Below, piece by piece: positions 1 to 8,197 of a DNA stretch of 64,000 bases (position 1 is its first letter; the number at the start of each line of letters is the position of its first letter). Source of the stretch: Paenibacillus alba (GTDB lineage Bacteria > Bacillota > Bacilli > Paenibacillales > NBRC-103111); NCBI RefSeq assembly GCF_013204855.1, contig NZ_JABMKZ010000024.1:1-64000 (forward strand). Reading direction: 5' to 3'. Under the pieces are notes generated by a model, which made no database searches, was not told the DNA's origin, and worked only from the letters and a program-made list of their open reading frames with translations. The position numbers and the translations under genes were made by a program.

Positions 1-482
1 CCACTCCAGAGGGAACGTCGTTCCTCTATTTTGCCAAAAACCGTGCTAAATGGACCGCACGCGGAACTCTGTTCCTCTATTTCACTGTTTCGCCCCCGAA
101 ATGGGCGGATTCACGCGAAATTGTGGATCGTAGTTCCGCAAGGACGCTTACATCGGCCGATTTGTCATATATAGCGGATCATAGTTCCTCTTGACGGCTG
201 CCAAACGTCCAACTAATCAGCTACTTTCCCTTGTAGCTACTCTCCGCGTTCTCCCAACCATCTATTTAACTCCACCACCAGTAGCAAATCCACTCCAGAG
301 GGAACGTCGTTCCTCTATTTTGCCAAAAACCGTGCTAAATGGACCGCACGCGGAACTCTGTTCCTCTATTTCACTGTTTCGCCCCCGAAATGGGCGGATT
401 CACGCGAAATAGCGGATCGTAGTTCCGCAAGGATACGCATATCGGCCGATTTGCCACAAATAGCGGACTATAGTTCCATTTC
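1..482. repeat. Tandem 289-bp duplication carrying two family-A palindrome elements
   Basis: The first ~195 bases recur almost unchanged from position 290, so this gene-free stretch is a direct duplication with a 289-bp period. Each copy holds one family-A element (12-188 and 301-477). The element has four 20-bp units: two read GGAACNNNGTTCC followed by CTCTATTT, and two are the inverted form ending in TAGTTCC. The palindrome cores GGAACNNNGTTCC are centred at 18, 69, 131 and 182, giving spacings of 51, 62 and 51. The second copy has the same spacings. Related elements lie at 47923-48098 and 62606-62780. No convincing gene is present here; a 73-codon reading frame at 191-412 is made largely of repeat sequence. 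Confidence 0.85.
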
Positions 483-642
483 GTAAATGGATTTTGCTAG
501 CTAACACTCGCTACTCATATTTAATTGATTATAAAAATTATATAAAGTATTATTATTATACTTTTCTTTATGCTTTGTGTTTCCTTTTCCCCGTTTTCTC
601 AGTACAATAAAGCAAAGACTATGATGAATCAGGTGATGACAT

Positions 643-1713
643 ATGAATAAAATTCCTCTTTATAAGCAAATCTACCAATCCATCAAAGATAAAATTCTAA
701 CCGGAGAGCTGCGCCCCAAAGATCGCGTGCCTTCCGAGCAAGAATTTATGGATGCATTTATGGTCAGTAAAATTACGGTGAAGAATGCTTTGGCCGTATT
801 GGTTGACGAAGGGCTCGTCACTCGCATTCAAGGAAAGGGAACATTCGTTTCAGCTAACCCCAACTTCCTTGCAGAGGTGCCAAAAAGCCACACGAACGCC
901 CCATCTGCCGCTCATTACATAGGTCTGATTATCCCTACCATGAAGACAAAAGTCATTCAACGACTTGTCGACTATATCGAATTTCACGTCAAAGAAGCCG
1001 GGTATCAGCTTGTCCTGCATATCACACGCGAGTCTTCCACGGAAGAATCACGTTCCGTCCAAGAACTAACCAACACCAAGGGTGTGCGCGGCATTATTGT
1101 TTTCCCTACGGAGGACGAAAGTTATAATGAATCGCTGCTCCGACTATCCCTGGATAAATATCCGTTCGTCTTCATCGACCGCTATTTGCGTAATATTGAT
1201 ACCTACCGGATTACCTCCGATAATTGGGGCGGCGCCTATGAGACTGTTACCAATCTGCTAAGCGAAGGCCATCAGCAAATAGCGCTGATTTCCCCGGATA
1301 ACACGAATACCACGATTGAAGATCGGACCCACGGCTTCGAGAAAGCTTATATTGACGGCAACATTCTGATAGATAAAAGCCTATGGTGCCATGTCCCGAT
1401 CGACATCCTCAGAAATGGGGACACCTCCGCTTATATTGTAAAGTTCCTTCATCAGCATCCGAGCATTACGGCTGTTTTTGCTCTGACCGCTGAGATGGCC
1501 AGGCTCACGCACCATGCTCTGCATCAGGAAGAAGACTTGAATCCGCTAATCGAGCTGGTGTCCTTCGATGATCCTGAAATCCCGGGGATTTCACACATTT
1601 TGCAAGATGAAGCACAGATGGCCTTATCGGCGGTTAAATTGCTGCTCGAGCAGTGTAACGGGCAGTACGCTCCGCAGCGTATTGAGGTACCTGTGCAGTG
1701 GGTACATGCTTGA
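643..1713 (+). CDS. GntR/LacI-type transcriptional regulator
   Basis: This 356-residue repressor-type protein has an N-terminal GntR winged helix (about residues 1-70, with PSEQEFMDAFMVSKITVKNAL typical of the recognition region) and a LacI/periplasmic-binding-protein effector domain from about residue 90, starting HYIGLIIPTMKTKV. This is the AraR architecture: a GntR DNA-binding head on a sugar-sensing LacI body. The start follows AGGTGATGACAT at good spacing. No sugar gene lies directly beside it; the family-A repeats are upstream and the family-C array is downstream, so its target cannot be read from context. A sugar effector is an inference from the domain type. Confidence 0.9.
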   Translation: MNKIPLYKQIYQSIKDKILTGELRPKDRVPSEQEFMDAFMVSKITVKNALAVLVDEGLVTRIQGKGTFVSANPNFLAEVPKSHTNAPSAAHYIGLIIPTMKTKVIQRLVDYIEFHVKEAGYQLVLHITRESSTEESRSVQELTNTKGVRGIIVFPTEDESYNESLLRLSLDKYPFVFIDRYLRNIDTYRITSDNWGGAYETVTNLLSEGHQQIALISPDNTNTTIEDRTHGFEKAYIDGNILIDKSLWCHVPIDILRNGDTSAYIVKFLHQHPSITAVFALTAEMARLTHHALHQEEDLNPLIELVSFDDPEIPGISHILQDEAQMALSAVKLLLEQCNGQYAPQRIEVPVQWVHA

Positions 1714-1734
1714 GCATGGACGTGTGCGACCTCT

Positions 1735-2032
1735 GAGCCTGCCTTTTCAGCAGGCTCGAAGGGGGTCCGCGGCTCTTCTCCTTCTGAGCCGGCTTTTTGG
1801 GCTGGCTGAGTTCGGCTTTGCTAGGGTTTGTTCCTTTTTTGAGCTTGAGCCTGACTTTTCGGCAGGCTCAGAGGCAGTCCGTGGCTCTTCTCCTTCTGAG
1901 ACTGCTTTTTCGGCTGGCTCGGTTCGGTTTTGCTGGGGTTTATTCCTTTTTTGAGCTTGAGCCTGCCTTTTCGGCAGGCTCAGAGGCGGTTCGCGGCTCT
2001 TCTCCTTCTGAGACTGCTTTTTCGGCTGGCTC
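1735..2032. repeat. Family-C hairpin array (six units)
   Basis: Six 23-bp inverted repeats of the form GAGCC(T/G)G..TTTTT..GGC(A/T)GGCTC start at 1735, 1786, 1847, 1898, 1959 and 2010. The start-to-start distances alternate 51, 61, 51, 61, 51, so the array is about three tandem 112-bp units. Each unit can fold into a short hairpin with a T-rich loop. A second array with the same spacing lies at 55397-55643. Reading frames here on both strands are products of the repeat and are not called as genes. Confidence 0.88.
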
Positions 2033-2062
2033 GGTTCGGCTTTGCTAGGTTCCACCCCCCAG

Positions 2063-2096
2063 TAAAACAAAAAAGGGTTAAGCTCTCGCTTAACCC
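2063..2096 (-). terminator. Rho-independent terminator of the ABC-F gene
   Basis: On the minus strand an 8-bp perfect stem (GGGTTAAG/CTTAACCC, 6-nt loop) is followed by TTTTTTGTTTT. It lies about 140 bp downstream of the ABC-F stop codon. The rest of the 1714-2233 gap holds the family-C array and nothing else recognisable. Confidence 0.8.
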
Positions 2097-2233
2097 CAAG
2101 CCCAAAATGAATCCCTTACCTTTGGCAGATGCCGGCAAGACTCCGATTCCAAAAAACGAAAATCTTCATTTTGCCGAATTTGCTACCATCAGAGCAACCA
2201 CTTAACGCGAGTTGCAGCAACTCGCTCATCCCT

Positions 2234-4159
2234 CTACTCTGCTAGTCGCATCCACTGCTCATAGAGCGTGTCCAGCAGCTTCTGCGCCGCTTCTCTCTCC
2301 ACCCATAGTTGGCCGAGCTCATCGTTCGCCAGATTACTTTCCAAGCGTTCGTCGAGCTTAGTCAGCTGCGATTCGCCATCGGCAATCTGCTTTTCAAGCC
2401 GCTCCCGCGTATACGCGGTGGAGCTTCCCGACTTCTCCCGAGATACAGAATTGGGAGCTATTTTACCCACCGTGCTTGCAGCAGCCGTTTTTTTCAATGA
2501 ACCAACTTCACTTTGCTGACTATCGAGCAGCTCAGCTCTCTTCGCCTTATAGTCATCAAAGCTGCCCAGAAAGACAGTGATCCGCCCTTGATCCAACTCC
2601 CATATTTTCTGAGACAGCCTGTTCATAAAATATCGGTCATGTGTTACCGCCAACACGGTTCCCGGAAACTCCTCGAGCGCATCCTCCAAGGCTTCTCGCG
2701 AGGCAATGTCAATGTGATTTGTCGGCTCATCGAGAATGAGCAAGTTAGGCTTGCGCAGCACAAGCAGTGCCAAACGCAGCCGCGTCCACTCGCCACCCGA
2801 CAGCGAGCTCACCGATTTGAACACATCGGCTCCATAGAAGAGATAAGCGGCAAGTCGTCCTCGCGCTGCGCCTTCTTCCATCTTCGCTTCCTCACAGAAG
2901 TAGCTCAGCACCGTTTTCTTATGATCCTCCGGATAAGCTTGCTGTGCCAAATAGCCAATATCCACGCGAGCACCCACCTCAAGCTCCCCTTGATCGGGCA
3001 GCTCTTCGCCAAGGATCAGCTTTAGCAGGGTGGTTTTGCCGGAACCGTTGTGCCCGACAAGCATGACCTTCTCACCATATTGGAGCAAACCATTCGCTCT
3101 GTGCAGCAGCACTTTATCGCCAAAACGTTTATCCACCTCTTCAAAACGTACAACTCTTCGACCGGAACGATCGTCCAGCTTAAGGCCGAATTCTGCCGCT
3201 TTAGGATCGAGAACAGGACGTTTCAGCTTTTCCATCCGATCCAGCGCTTTTTGCATAGATGCCGCACGGCGGAAAAACTTCTCATTATCTCCAATTCGGC
3301 CCCACTCGGTCAGCTTCTTAATGGTCTCTTTCATCTTCTTGATGACCTTCTGCTGCTCCTGATAGTCGGCAAACTGCTGCATGAGCCTGACTTCTTTCTC
3401 CTTCACATACCCCGTATAGGAACTGTGATAGATCGACGCTTCTCCATCTTCCAGCTCGACCATTTTCGTAACGGCTCGATCGAGGAAATAACGATCATGG
3501 GATACGACCACGCATGCGCCCTCATAATGAGCAAGATAATCCTCCAACCACTCCACGCCGGTCAAATCCAAATGATTCGTAGGCTCATCCAGCAGGAGCA
3601 AATCCGGCTTCCCGATAAGCTGAGAAGCGAGGGCAACCTTCGTTTTCTCACCTCCGGATAACGAAGCGAAGCTCCGCTCATAAAATTCGCGGGCAATACG
3701 CAGCCCATTCGCCACTTGGTCTATGCGGGCATCCATTTCATACCCGCCTTCGCGCTCGAAACGCTCCTGCAGCTGTGCATAACGTTTAAGCAGCTGATCG
3801 AGCAGATTGGCATCGTTCGCTGCTTCAACGCCGGCCATCTGCTGCTCCAGCTCCGTCATCACAGCCCGGCAGTCCATCAGCTCATGAAAGCCGACAGCAA
3901 GCACATCATACACCGTACCGCTCTCCCACTCTGTAGGAATTTGTGCCAGATAACCAATCCTCGTGTCTTTGCGTACCGTTAATTGGCCCTCATCGGGTTT
4001 TTCCATTTTGGCAATCAGGCGAAGCAGTGTTGATTTCCCGCTGCCGTTGCGACCCACCAGGCCAATTCGTTCACCCTGATGGATTTCGAACGTGACATCT
4101 TCCAGAACAAGCTGTGCACCGTGGTATTTTTTCACATTTTGAGCATTTATCATTAACAT
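2234..4159 (-). CDS. ABC-F family ATPase
   Basis: This soluble protein of 641 residues has two ABC domains and no membrane segments, the ABC-F layout. Members bind the ribosome and act in antibiotic protection or relief of stalled translation. Domain 1 has Walker A GRNGSGKS (about 36-43), signature LSGGEKTK and Walker B LLLLDEPTNHLD. A charged interdomain linker follows, then domain 2 with GHNGSGKT, LSGGEWTR and LLILDEPTNHID. A C-terminal coiled-coil tail (about 560-641) follows, as in B. subtilis YdiF-like proteins. I set the start at the ATG at 4159, because GGAGG precedes it, rather than a longer frame to 4213. A leader ORF and attenuator upstream suggest induction by ribosome-targeting drugs (inference). 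Whether it confers resistance cannot be told from sequence. Confidence 0.92.
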   Translation of the reverse strand: MLMINAQNVKKYHGAQLVLEDVTFEIHQGERIGLVGRNGSGKSTLLRLIAKMEKPDEGQLTVRKDTRIGYLAQIPTEWESGTVYDVLAVGFHELMDCRAVMTELEQQMAGVEAANDANLLDQLLKRYAQLQERFEREGGYEMDARIDQVANGLRIAREFYERSFASLSGGEKTKVALASQLIGKPDLLLLDEPTNHLDLTGVEWLEDYLAHYEGACVVVSHDRYFLDRAVTKMVELEDGEASIYHSSYTGYVKEKEVRLMQQFADYQEQQKVIKKMKETIKKLTEWGRIGDNEKFFRRAASMQKALDRMEKLKRPVLDPKAAEFGLKLDDRSGRRVVRFEEVDKRFGDKVLLHRANGLLQYGEKVMLVGHNGSGKTTLLKLILGEELPDQGELEVGARVDIGYLAQQAYPEDHKKTVLSYFCEEAKMEEGAARGRLAAYLFYGADVFKSVSSLSGGEWTRLRLALLVLRKPNLLILDEPTNHIDIASREALEDALEEFPGTVLAVTHDRYFMNRLSQKIWELDQGRITVFLGSFDDYKAKRAELLDSQQSEVGSLKKTAAASTVGKIAPNSVSREKSGSSTAYTRERLEKQIADGESQLTKLDERLESNLANDELGQLWVEREAAQKLLDTLYEQWMRLAE

Positions 4160-4211
4160 ATAAGGAGCCTCCTGGTTATAGAAAGACCCCATCCTTCCGC
4201 AAGCAGCCAAC

Positions 4212-4241
4212 AAAAAAAAGCCGCAGGAAAATTCCTACGAC
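4212..4241 (-). terminator. Attenuator hairpin in the ABC-F leader
   Basis: On the minus strand GTCGTAGGA...TCCTGCGGC forms a 9-bp stem (two G-U pairs) followed by eight T residues. It lies 22 nt after the leader ORF stop and ~53 nt before the ABC-F start. An alternative hairpin (CCTCGAA with TTCGAAAGG, about 4241-4263) overlaps its 5' side, as expected for an antiterminator switch. Confidence 0.75.
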
Positions 4242-4263
4242 CTTTCGAATGATCCGTTCGAGG

Positions 4264-4407
4264 TTAAGGTAGGCGTCTTTTCGTGAGTTGTAGTACCGTA
4301 TGAGCAAAATTGGACAGACCTCTCGCGTCTTTGACTGCTGCATGAACGATGCCAGCCATCGCAATGGGTAACTGGCTCACACGGTTGTTTGCAAACTCTC
4401 GATTCAT
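4264..4407 (-). CDS. Candidate leader peptide upstream of ABC-F (47 aa)
   Basis: A 47-codon reading frame starts MNREFANNRVSQLPIAMAG and ends TKRRLP. It has a near-perfect ribosome binding site (AAGGAGGTGAAGGTAGG directly before ATG). The strong binding site, the short length and the position just before an intrinsic terminator and an ABC-F gene fit ribosome-mediated attenuation, as known for several antibiotic-resistance ABC-F genes. I do not recognise the peptide. It could instead be a small protein in its own right; the hydrophobic and basic residues show no clear domain. Confidence 0.6.
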   Translation of the reverse strand: MNREFANNRVSQLPIAMAGIVHAAVKDARGLSNFAHTVLQLTKRRLP

Positions 4408-4500
4408 CCTACCTTCACCTCCTTATGAAACATGATGTCAAAATCATAGCATAACCATCGGTCAATTCGCAACCGGAACCGTTCCTTTTTTAAGCTAACC

Positions 4501-5262
4501 TTATAAGAAGTCCCAGATCTGCTTGCCAATAAGGAGTAAACACACGGTTAGAAATAAAGGCCGAACATAGGCCGTACCTTTCCGAATCGCCATCCGCGAG
4601 CCTAGAAAAGATCCCGCTACCATCGCCAATCCCATTGGGATTCCAATGCTGTAATTGATAGAGCCTAATACCATAAAAGTCGCTAGACTAGCAATGTTGC
4701 TTCCGAAATTCAACACTTTCGAATTCCCGGCTGCTTTCACAAAATCGAAACCCAACATCAGAAAAACGAAAATAAGGAATGAACCCGTGCCCGGTCCAAA
4801 AAAACCGTCGTAAAAACCTAATCCGAATGCCGCACCGCCCATTAATAAGGCCGTCTTGATGGAATACTGCTGAAAGGTAGAGCTGGCTCCCCAGCTTTTA
4901 CGAAAAATCGTATAAATAGTAATCAAAATCAGCATGATGACAACCAGCGGCTTTAAGAAATCCGAAGGAATCTGCCGCAGGACCATTGTCCCGCACACGG
5001 CACCTAACAAAGATAAGAGGAACAAGCCTTTGACGGCTTTTAAATCAATATTGCCCGAGCGCATAAAAGAAATGGTGCTTGTCAATGAGGACATCGTGCT
5101 CGCCAATTTATTCGTGCCTAGCGCCACGGCAGGAGGCAACCCCGTTGCCAGCAGCAGCGGTACCGAGATTAGCCCGCCTCCTCCAACGACCGAATCCACA
5201 TAGGCTGCTAGAAATCCCCCAACGATGACGAAAATCATCATCTCTAAACTGATATGTATCAT
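4501..5262 (-). CDS. TSUP-family permease (sulfite exporter TauE/SafE-like)
   Basis: The protein has 253 residues and about eight predicted membrane helices in two half-repeats. Glycine-rich half-repeat motifs are visible: VDSVVGGGGLISVPLLL near the N-terminus and GFYDGFFGPGTGSF near residue 155. These are hallmarks of TauE/SafE (TSUP) transporters, which move small sulfur or organic anions. I chose the ATG at 5262, preceded by AAGGAG, over a frame extending to 5307. It appears to be monocistronic; a terminator at 5404-5436 separates it from the genes upstream. The substrate cannot be inferred. Confidence 0.88.
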   Translation of the reverse strand: MIHISLEMMIFVIVGGFLAAYVDSVVGGGGLISVPLLLATGLPPAVALGTNKLASTMSSLTSTISFMRSGNIDLKAVKGLFLLSLLGAVCGTMVLRQIPSDFLKPLVVIMLILITIYTIFRKSWGASSTFQQYSIKTALLMGGAAFGLGFYDGFFGPGTGSFLIFVFLMLGFDFVKAAGNSKVLNFGSNIASLATFMVLGSINYSIGIPMGLAMVAGSFLGSRMAIRKGTAYVRPLFLTVCLLLIGKQIWDFL

Positions 5263-5403
5263 GCTGCAATGACTCCTTCTGTCTTGTATCGCGATAAATT
5301 TGTCCAATTCCTATTCTCGCATGACGCTTTCGTTCAGGCAAGGAGATAAACCTGGCAAGCAGCGGAATACAACAAAAACATCGGATAAACTCCGCCATAT
5401 AGG

Positions 5404-5436
5404 CAAAAAAAAGAACAGCCGAGTTTACTCGAGCTG
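5404..5436 (-). terminator. Terminator of the beta-galactosidase/phosphatase operon
   Basis: On the minus strand the stem CAGC(T)CGAG-TAAA-CTCGGCTG is followed by T8. It lies about 45 bp downstream of the stop at 5482. Confidence 0.75.
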
Positions 5437-5481
5437 ATCTCTCATCAAACTGCTGTCAGACTTCAGACTTGCTTCATTCGC

Positions 5482-6309
5482 CTATGCCTGGATGAACAAT
5501 CCGTCTGGCAGCTTCGCATCCCAGTCCTGCGGGAATGGAAGACCAAGCGCATGCAAAGCGACAGCAGCGGTGTCCATAATACTCAAGCCGCTAAGGTCGG
5601 CATGAGCGGAAATCCCCGGACCTGTGCATCCCCAGAATACAGTCATATCTTTGGGATGATCGCTGCCGTGATTAAAAGCGTCCAATCCACCGCCTCCATG
5701 ATCTGTTGTCACAATAAGCAAGCTGTCTTCCAGCATATTGGCTTCTCGAAGCGCTTGGCAGATCTCGCCAATCTGCCCGTCCGCATGTGAGATTGCCTGC
5801 AAATATTCGGCAGAGCCGTATCCATGCCGATGTCCGGCAGCATCTACATCATCCAGCTGAACGAACATAAGCTTGAGATCCGGAGTTGCCCGGAGATAAG
5901 CAGCAATAGCAGGGACTAATTCATCATCTGGCGCTTGGCATTTATCCATGACATCCAATTCCTCTATAATACCGGTCTGAATCGGCGCCCAACAAACGAA
6001 AGATGCCATCCTGCTATCTGGCTTTGCGCTGCTTAGCATGTGAAATAAGGAAGGAGTAGACGAATCCCGCGGATAGGTCTTCTCTTTTTGGATATACATG
6101 TGAGATTCATGCTTCTCTGGCCTTACACCATGCAGCAGCGAACCCCAACACTCCCCACTGTTCGAAGGAAAAACAGTTTGCGCACGGTCAGTTTGGCCAC
6201 CTCCTGCGAGCAGCTTTTCGATGTGCGGTGTATGTGCTTCTCGAACGAAAGCTCCCGCCCCATCCATACCCAAAATGATGACTCGTTGAATTGCCGCTGT
6301 TGATGTCAT
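5482..6309 (-). CDS. Alkaline-phosphatase superfamily phosphodiesterase-like protein
   Basis: This 275-residue protein belongs to the type I phosphodiesterase/nucleotide pyrophosphatase branch of the alkaline phosphatase superfamily. Visible metal-site elements are VIILGMDGAG near the N-terminus, TVFPSNSGECWGSLLHG (Ser/Thr nucleophile region), QLDDVDAAGHRHG, and DHGGGG followed by HG. There is no signal peptide, so it should be cytoplasmic. The start at 6309 follows GGAGGAACTCATT. It lies ~20 bp downstream of the GH35 gene on the same strand, so the two are probably co-transcribed. The substrate (a sugar phosphate, phosphodiester or phosphonate) is unknown. Confidence 0.82.
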   Translation of the reverse strand: MTSTAAIQRVIILGMDGAGAFVREAHTPHIEKLLAGGGQTDRAQTVFPSNSGECWGSLLHGVRPEKHESHMYIQKEKTYPRDSSTPSLFHMLSSAKPDSRMASFVCWAPIQTGIIEELDVMDKCQAPDDELVPAIAAYLRATPDLKLMFVQLDDVDAAGHRHGYGSAEYLQAISHADGQIGEICQALREANMLEDSLLIVTTDHGGGGLDAFNHGSDHPKDMTVFWGCTGPGISAHADLSGLSIMDTAAVALHALGLPFPQDWDAKLPDGLFIQA

Positions 6310-6331
6310 AATGAGTTCCTCCACGTGTGTA

Positions 6332-8092
6332 TTATCCTAAGTCCGGCGTATCCGTAAGCTCAATGACAGCCTTCTCCGCATGGTGCAATTCCAAAACAAT
6401 GATCTCATTCGTACCCAGTTTCAGCAAAGGGGCAGGAAGATACAATGTACGCTGCGGCCCTTTTTCCCAATAACGCCCCAAATTAAATCCATTTACCCAA
6501 ACAACGCCTTTGGCCCAACCATCTAATCGGACGAACGTATCTCCAGCCTCTTCAACGGTAAATTCCCCACGGTAAAAAGCAGGACGGTCTCCCTCTTCCG
6601 CTTCCGTCGTTGATGGCTCAAAGGGAACTGCCTCTAAATTGTCCATTGGGAGTGGATAGATCGTCCAATCGAACAAGAACTGATTGTTCATCCTCACACC
6701 CTCTGTAATTCCTTTATAATCTTTCAATTGCGGGCCATAGTTGACACGTCCCATGTTCTCGACAACAATATCCAGCTTCGCTCCTTGCGCCGGAATGTCC
6801 AGTGGGAGTGGATGGGCATCCCATCGCTCTACCGTTCCTTGATAGACACCGTCTAAGAAAACTTGTGCGCGATCATGCACGTCTTGCAGATGCAGCTTTT
6901 CACCTGTACGCGGTCCAGATATCTGGGTTGAATAAACGATGAACCCGTAATTTTGCCCAAGCTTCTCCATCGGCTCCGGGAAGGTTCGCTTCACGGGCTC
7001 AGCAAGCAGCGGCAAATGATTGAGCAGATCTGCTTTTTCAGTCAAAACGACAGGCCCATATCCTTTCTTCGCAATAGGCGCAGGCCATGCCGGGAAATCC
7101 TCCTCGGCTTTACCCAAATAATTCGCGATCACGGAGCGAACCGCTCTGTATTTCTCAGTTTCATCCCCGCATTCGGATAAAGGCGAATCATAATCATAGC
7201 TGGTGATCGTTGCTTCATATTTATCGTGATAATTAGCGCCATTATAGAAGCCGAAATTCGTCCCGCCATGGAACATATAAAAATTAACCGATGCACCCGC
7301 ACGCAGCATACGATCGAAAACATCAGCCACATCGCCGGCATCTCTCGTATGGTGTGGTTTCAGCCAATGATCAAACCAGCCATTCCAGTACTCCATGCAA
7401 AAAAGCGGCTCATCCGCACGATACTCTCGGAATTTCTCGAAAGCTTCCTCTGATTTGGAGCCGAAGTTGACGGTAGCTAGCGTACCGGGAACCGTTCCGC
7501 CCTGCAGCATGCCATCTTCCGGACCATCGGACGTAAACAGCAAAACATCCACCCCACGTCGGATCAACCCATCACGCAAATAAGTTAGGTAAGCGGTGTC
7601 GTTTCCGTAGCTGCCGTACTCATTCTCAATTTGCACCGCCAAAATGGGCCCGCCATTCGTGCTTAGCAGCGGAGTCAACCGAGGAATCAGCTCATCATAG
7701 TAGCGATCCACTTTTTCCAAATACATCGTATCCATGCAGCGAAGCTTCATATTCGAATATTGCAGCAGCCAGGCCGGCAGCCCGCCAAACTCCCACTCTG
7801 CACAAATGTAGGGACTTGGACGCACAATGACATGCAGCCCCAAACTGCCTGCAAGCTTAATGAACTTCTCCACATCCGCAAGCCCTTCGAAATTAAACAC
7901 ATTTTCCTGCGGTTCATGCAAATTCCAAGGCACATAGGTTTCCACCGTATTGAATCCACATGCTTTAAGCTTCAGCAGTCGATCTTCCCAATACTCAGGT
8001 ACGACGCGGAAATAATGGATCGCCCCTGACAACAGTTGAATTGGCGTCCCATCTAATAAAAATTGTTTGTTTTTTGCCTCTAAAATAGCCAT
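6332..8092 (-). CDS. Beta-galactosidase, glycoside hydrolase family 35
   Basis: This 586-residue enzyme hydrolyses terminal beta-galactosides. The N-terminal TIM barrel (about 1-330) starts with the GH35 signature LLSGAIHYFRVVPEYW. The acid/base Glu is seen in QIENEYGSYG and the nucleophile Glu in FCMEYWNGWFDHW. C-terminal beta-sandwich domains follow and end with VWVNGFNLGRYWEKGPQ, typical of the family. It lacks a signal peptide, so it should act inside the cell on imported oligosaccharides. It is divergently transcribed from the AraC regulator at 8198, which probably controls it, and heads a two-gene operon with the phosphatase-like gene. Confidence 0.93.
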   Translation of the reverse strand: MAILEAKNKQFLLDGTPIQLLSGAIHYFRVVPEYWEDRLLKLKACGFNTVETYVPWNLHEPQENVFNFEGLADVEKFIKLAGSLGLHVIVRPSPYICAEWEFGGLPAWLLQYSNMKLRCMDTMYLEKVDRYYDELIPRLTPLLSTNGGPILAVQIENEYGSYGNDTAYLTYLRDGLIRRGVDVLLFTSDGPEDGMLQGGTVPGTLATVNFGSKSEEAFEKFREYRADEPLFCMEYWNGWFDHWLKPHHTRDAGDVADVFDRMLRAGASVNFYMFHGGTNFGFYNGANYHDKYEATITSYDYDSPLSECGDETEKYRAVRSVIANYLGKAEEDFPAWPAPIAKKGYGPVVLTEKADLLNHLPLLAEPVKRTFPEPMEKLGQNYGFIVYSTQISGPRTGEKLHLQDVHDRAQVFLDGVYQGTVERWDAHPLPLDIPAQGAKLDIVVENMGRVNYGPQLKDYKGITEGVRMNNQFLFDWTIYPLPMDNLEAVPFEPSTTEAEEGDRPAFYRGEFTVEEAGDTFVRLDGWAKGVVWVNGFNLGRYWEKGPQRTLYLPAPLLKLGTNEIIVLELHHAEKAVIELTDTPDLG

Positions 8093-8197
8093 AAATATCC
8101 CTCCGGATTATGAAAACGATTAGTGTTTATCTCCTCCTATCATCGCTGAAGGATACACGCATCTCAATCTCCAAATGGATCATTTTCTATACCAAAT

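Noticed and set aside
1735..2032. CRISPR array (regular repeats, also considered for 9725-9902)
   Set aside because: The spacers between repeats are conserved between copies, spacing alternates 51/61 rather than being constant, and no cas gene is present.
8100..8130. Catabolite-response (cre) site before the beta-galactosidase gene
   Set aside because: ATGAAAACGATTAGTG has the central AACG but the 3' half does not match the cre consensus.
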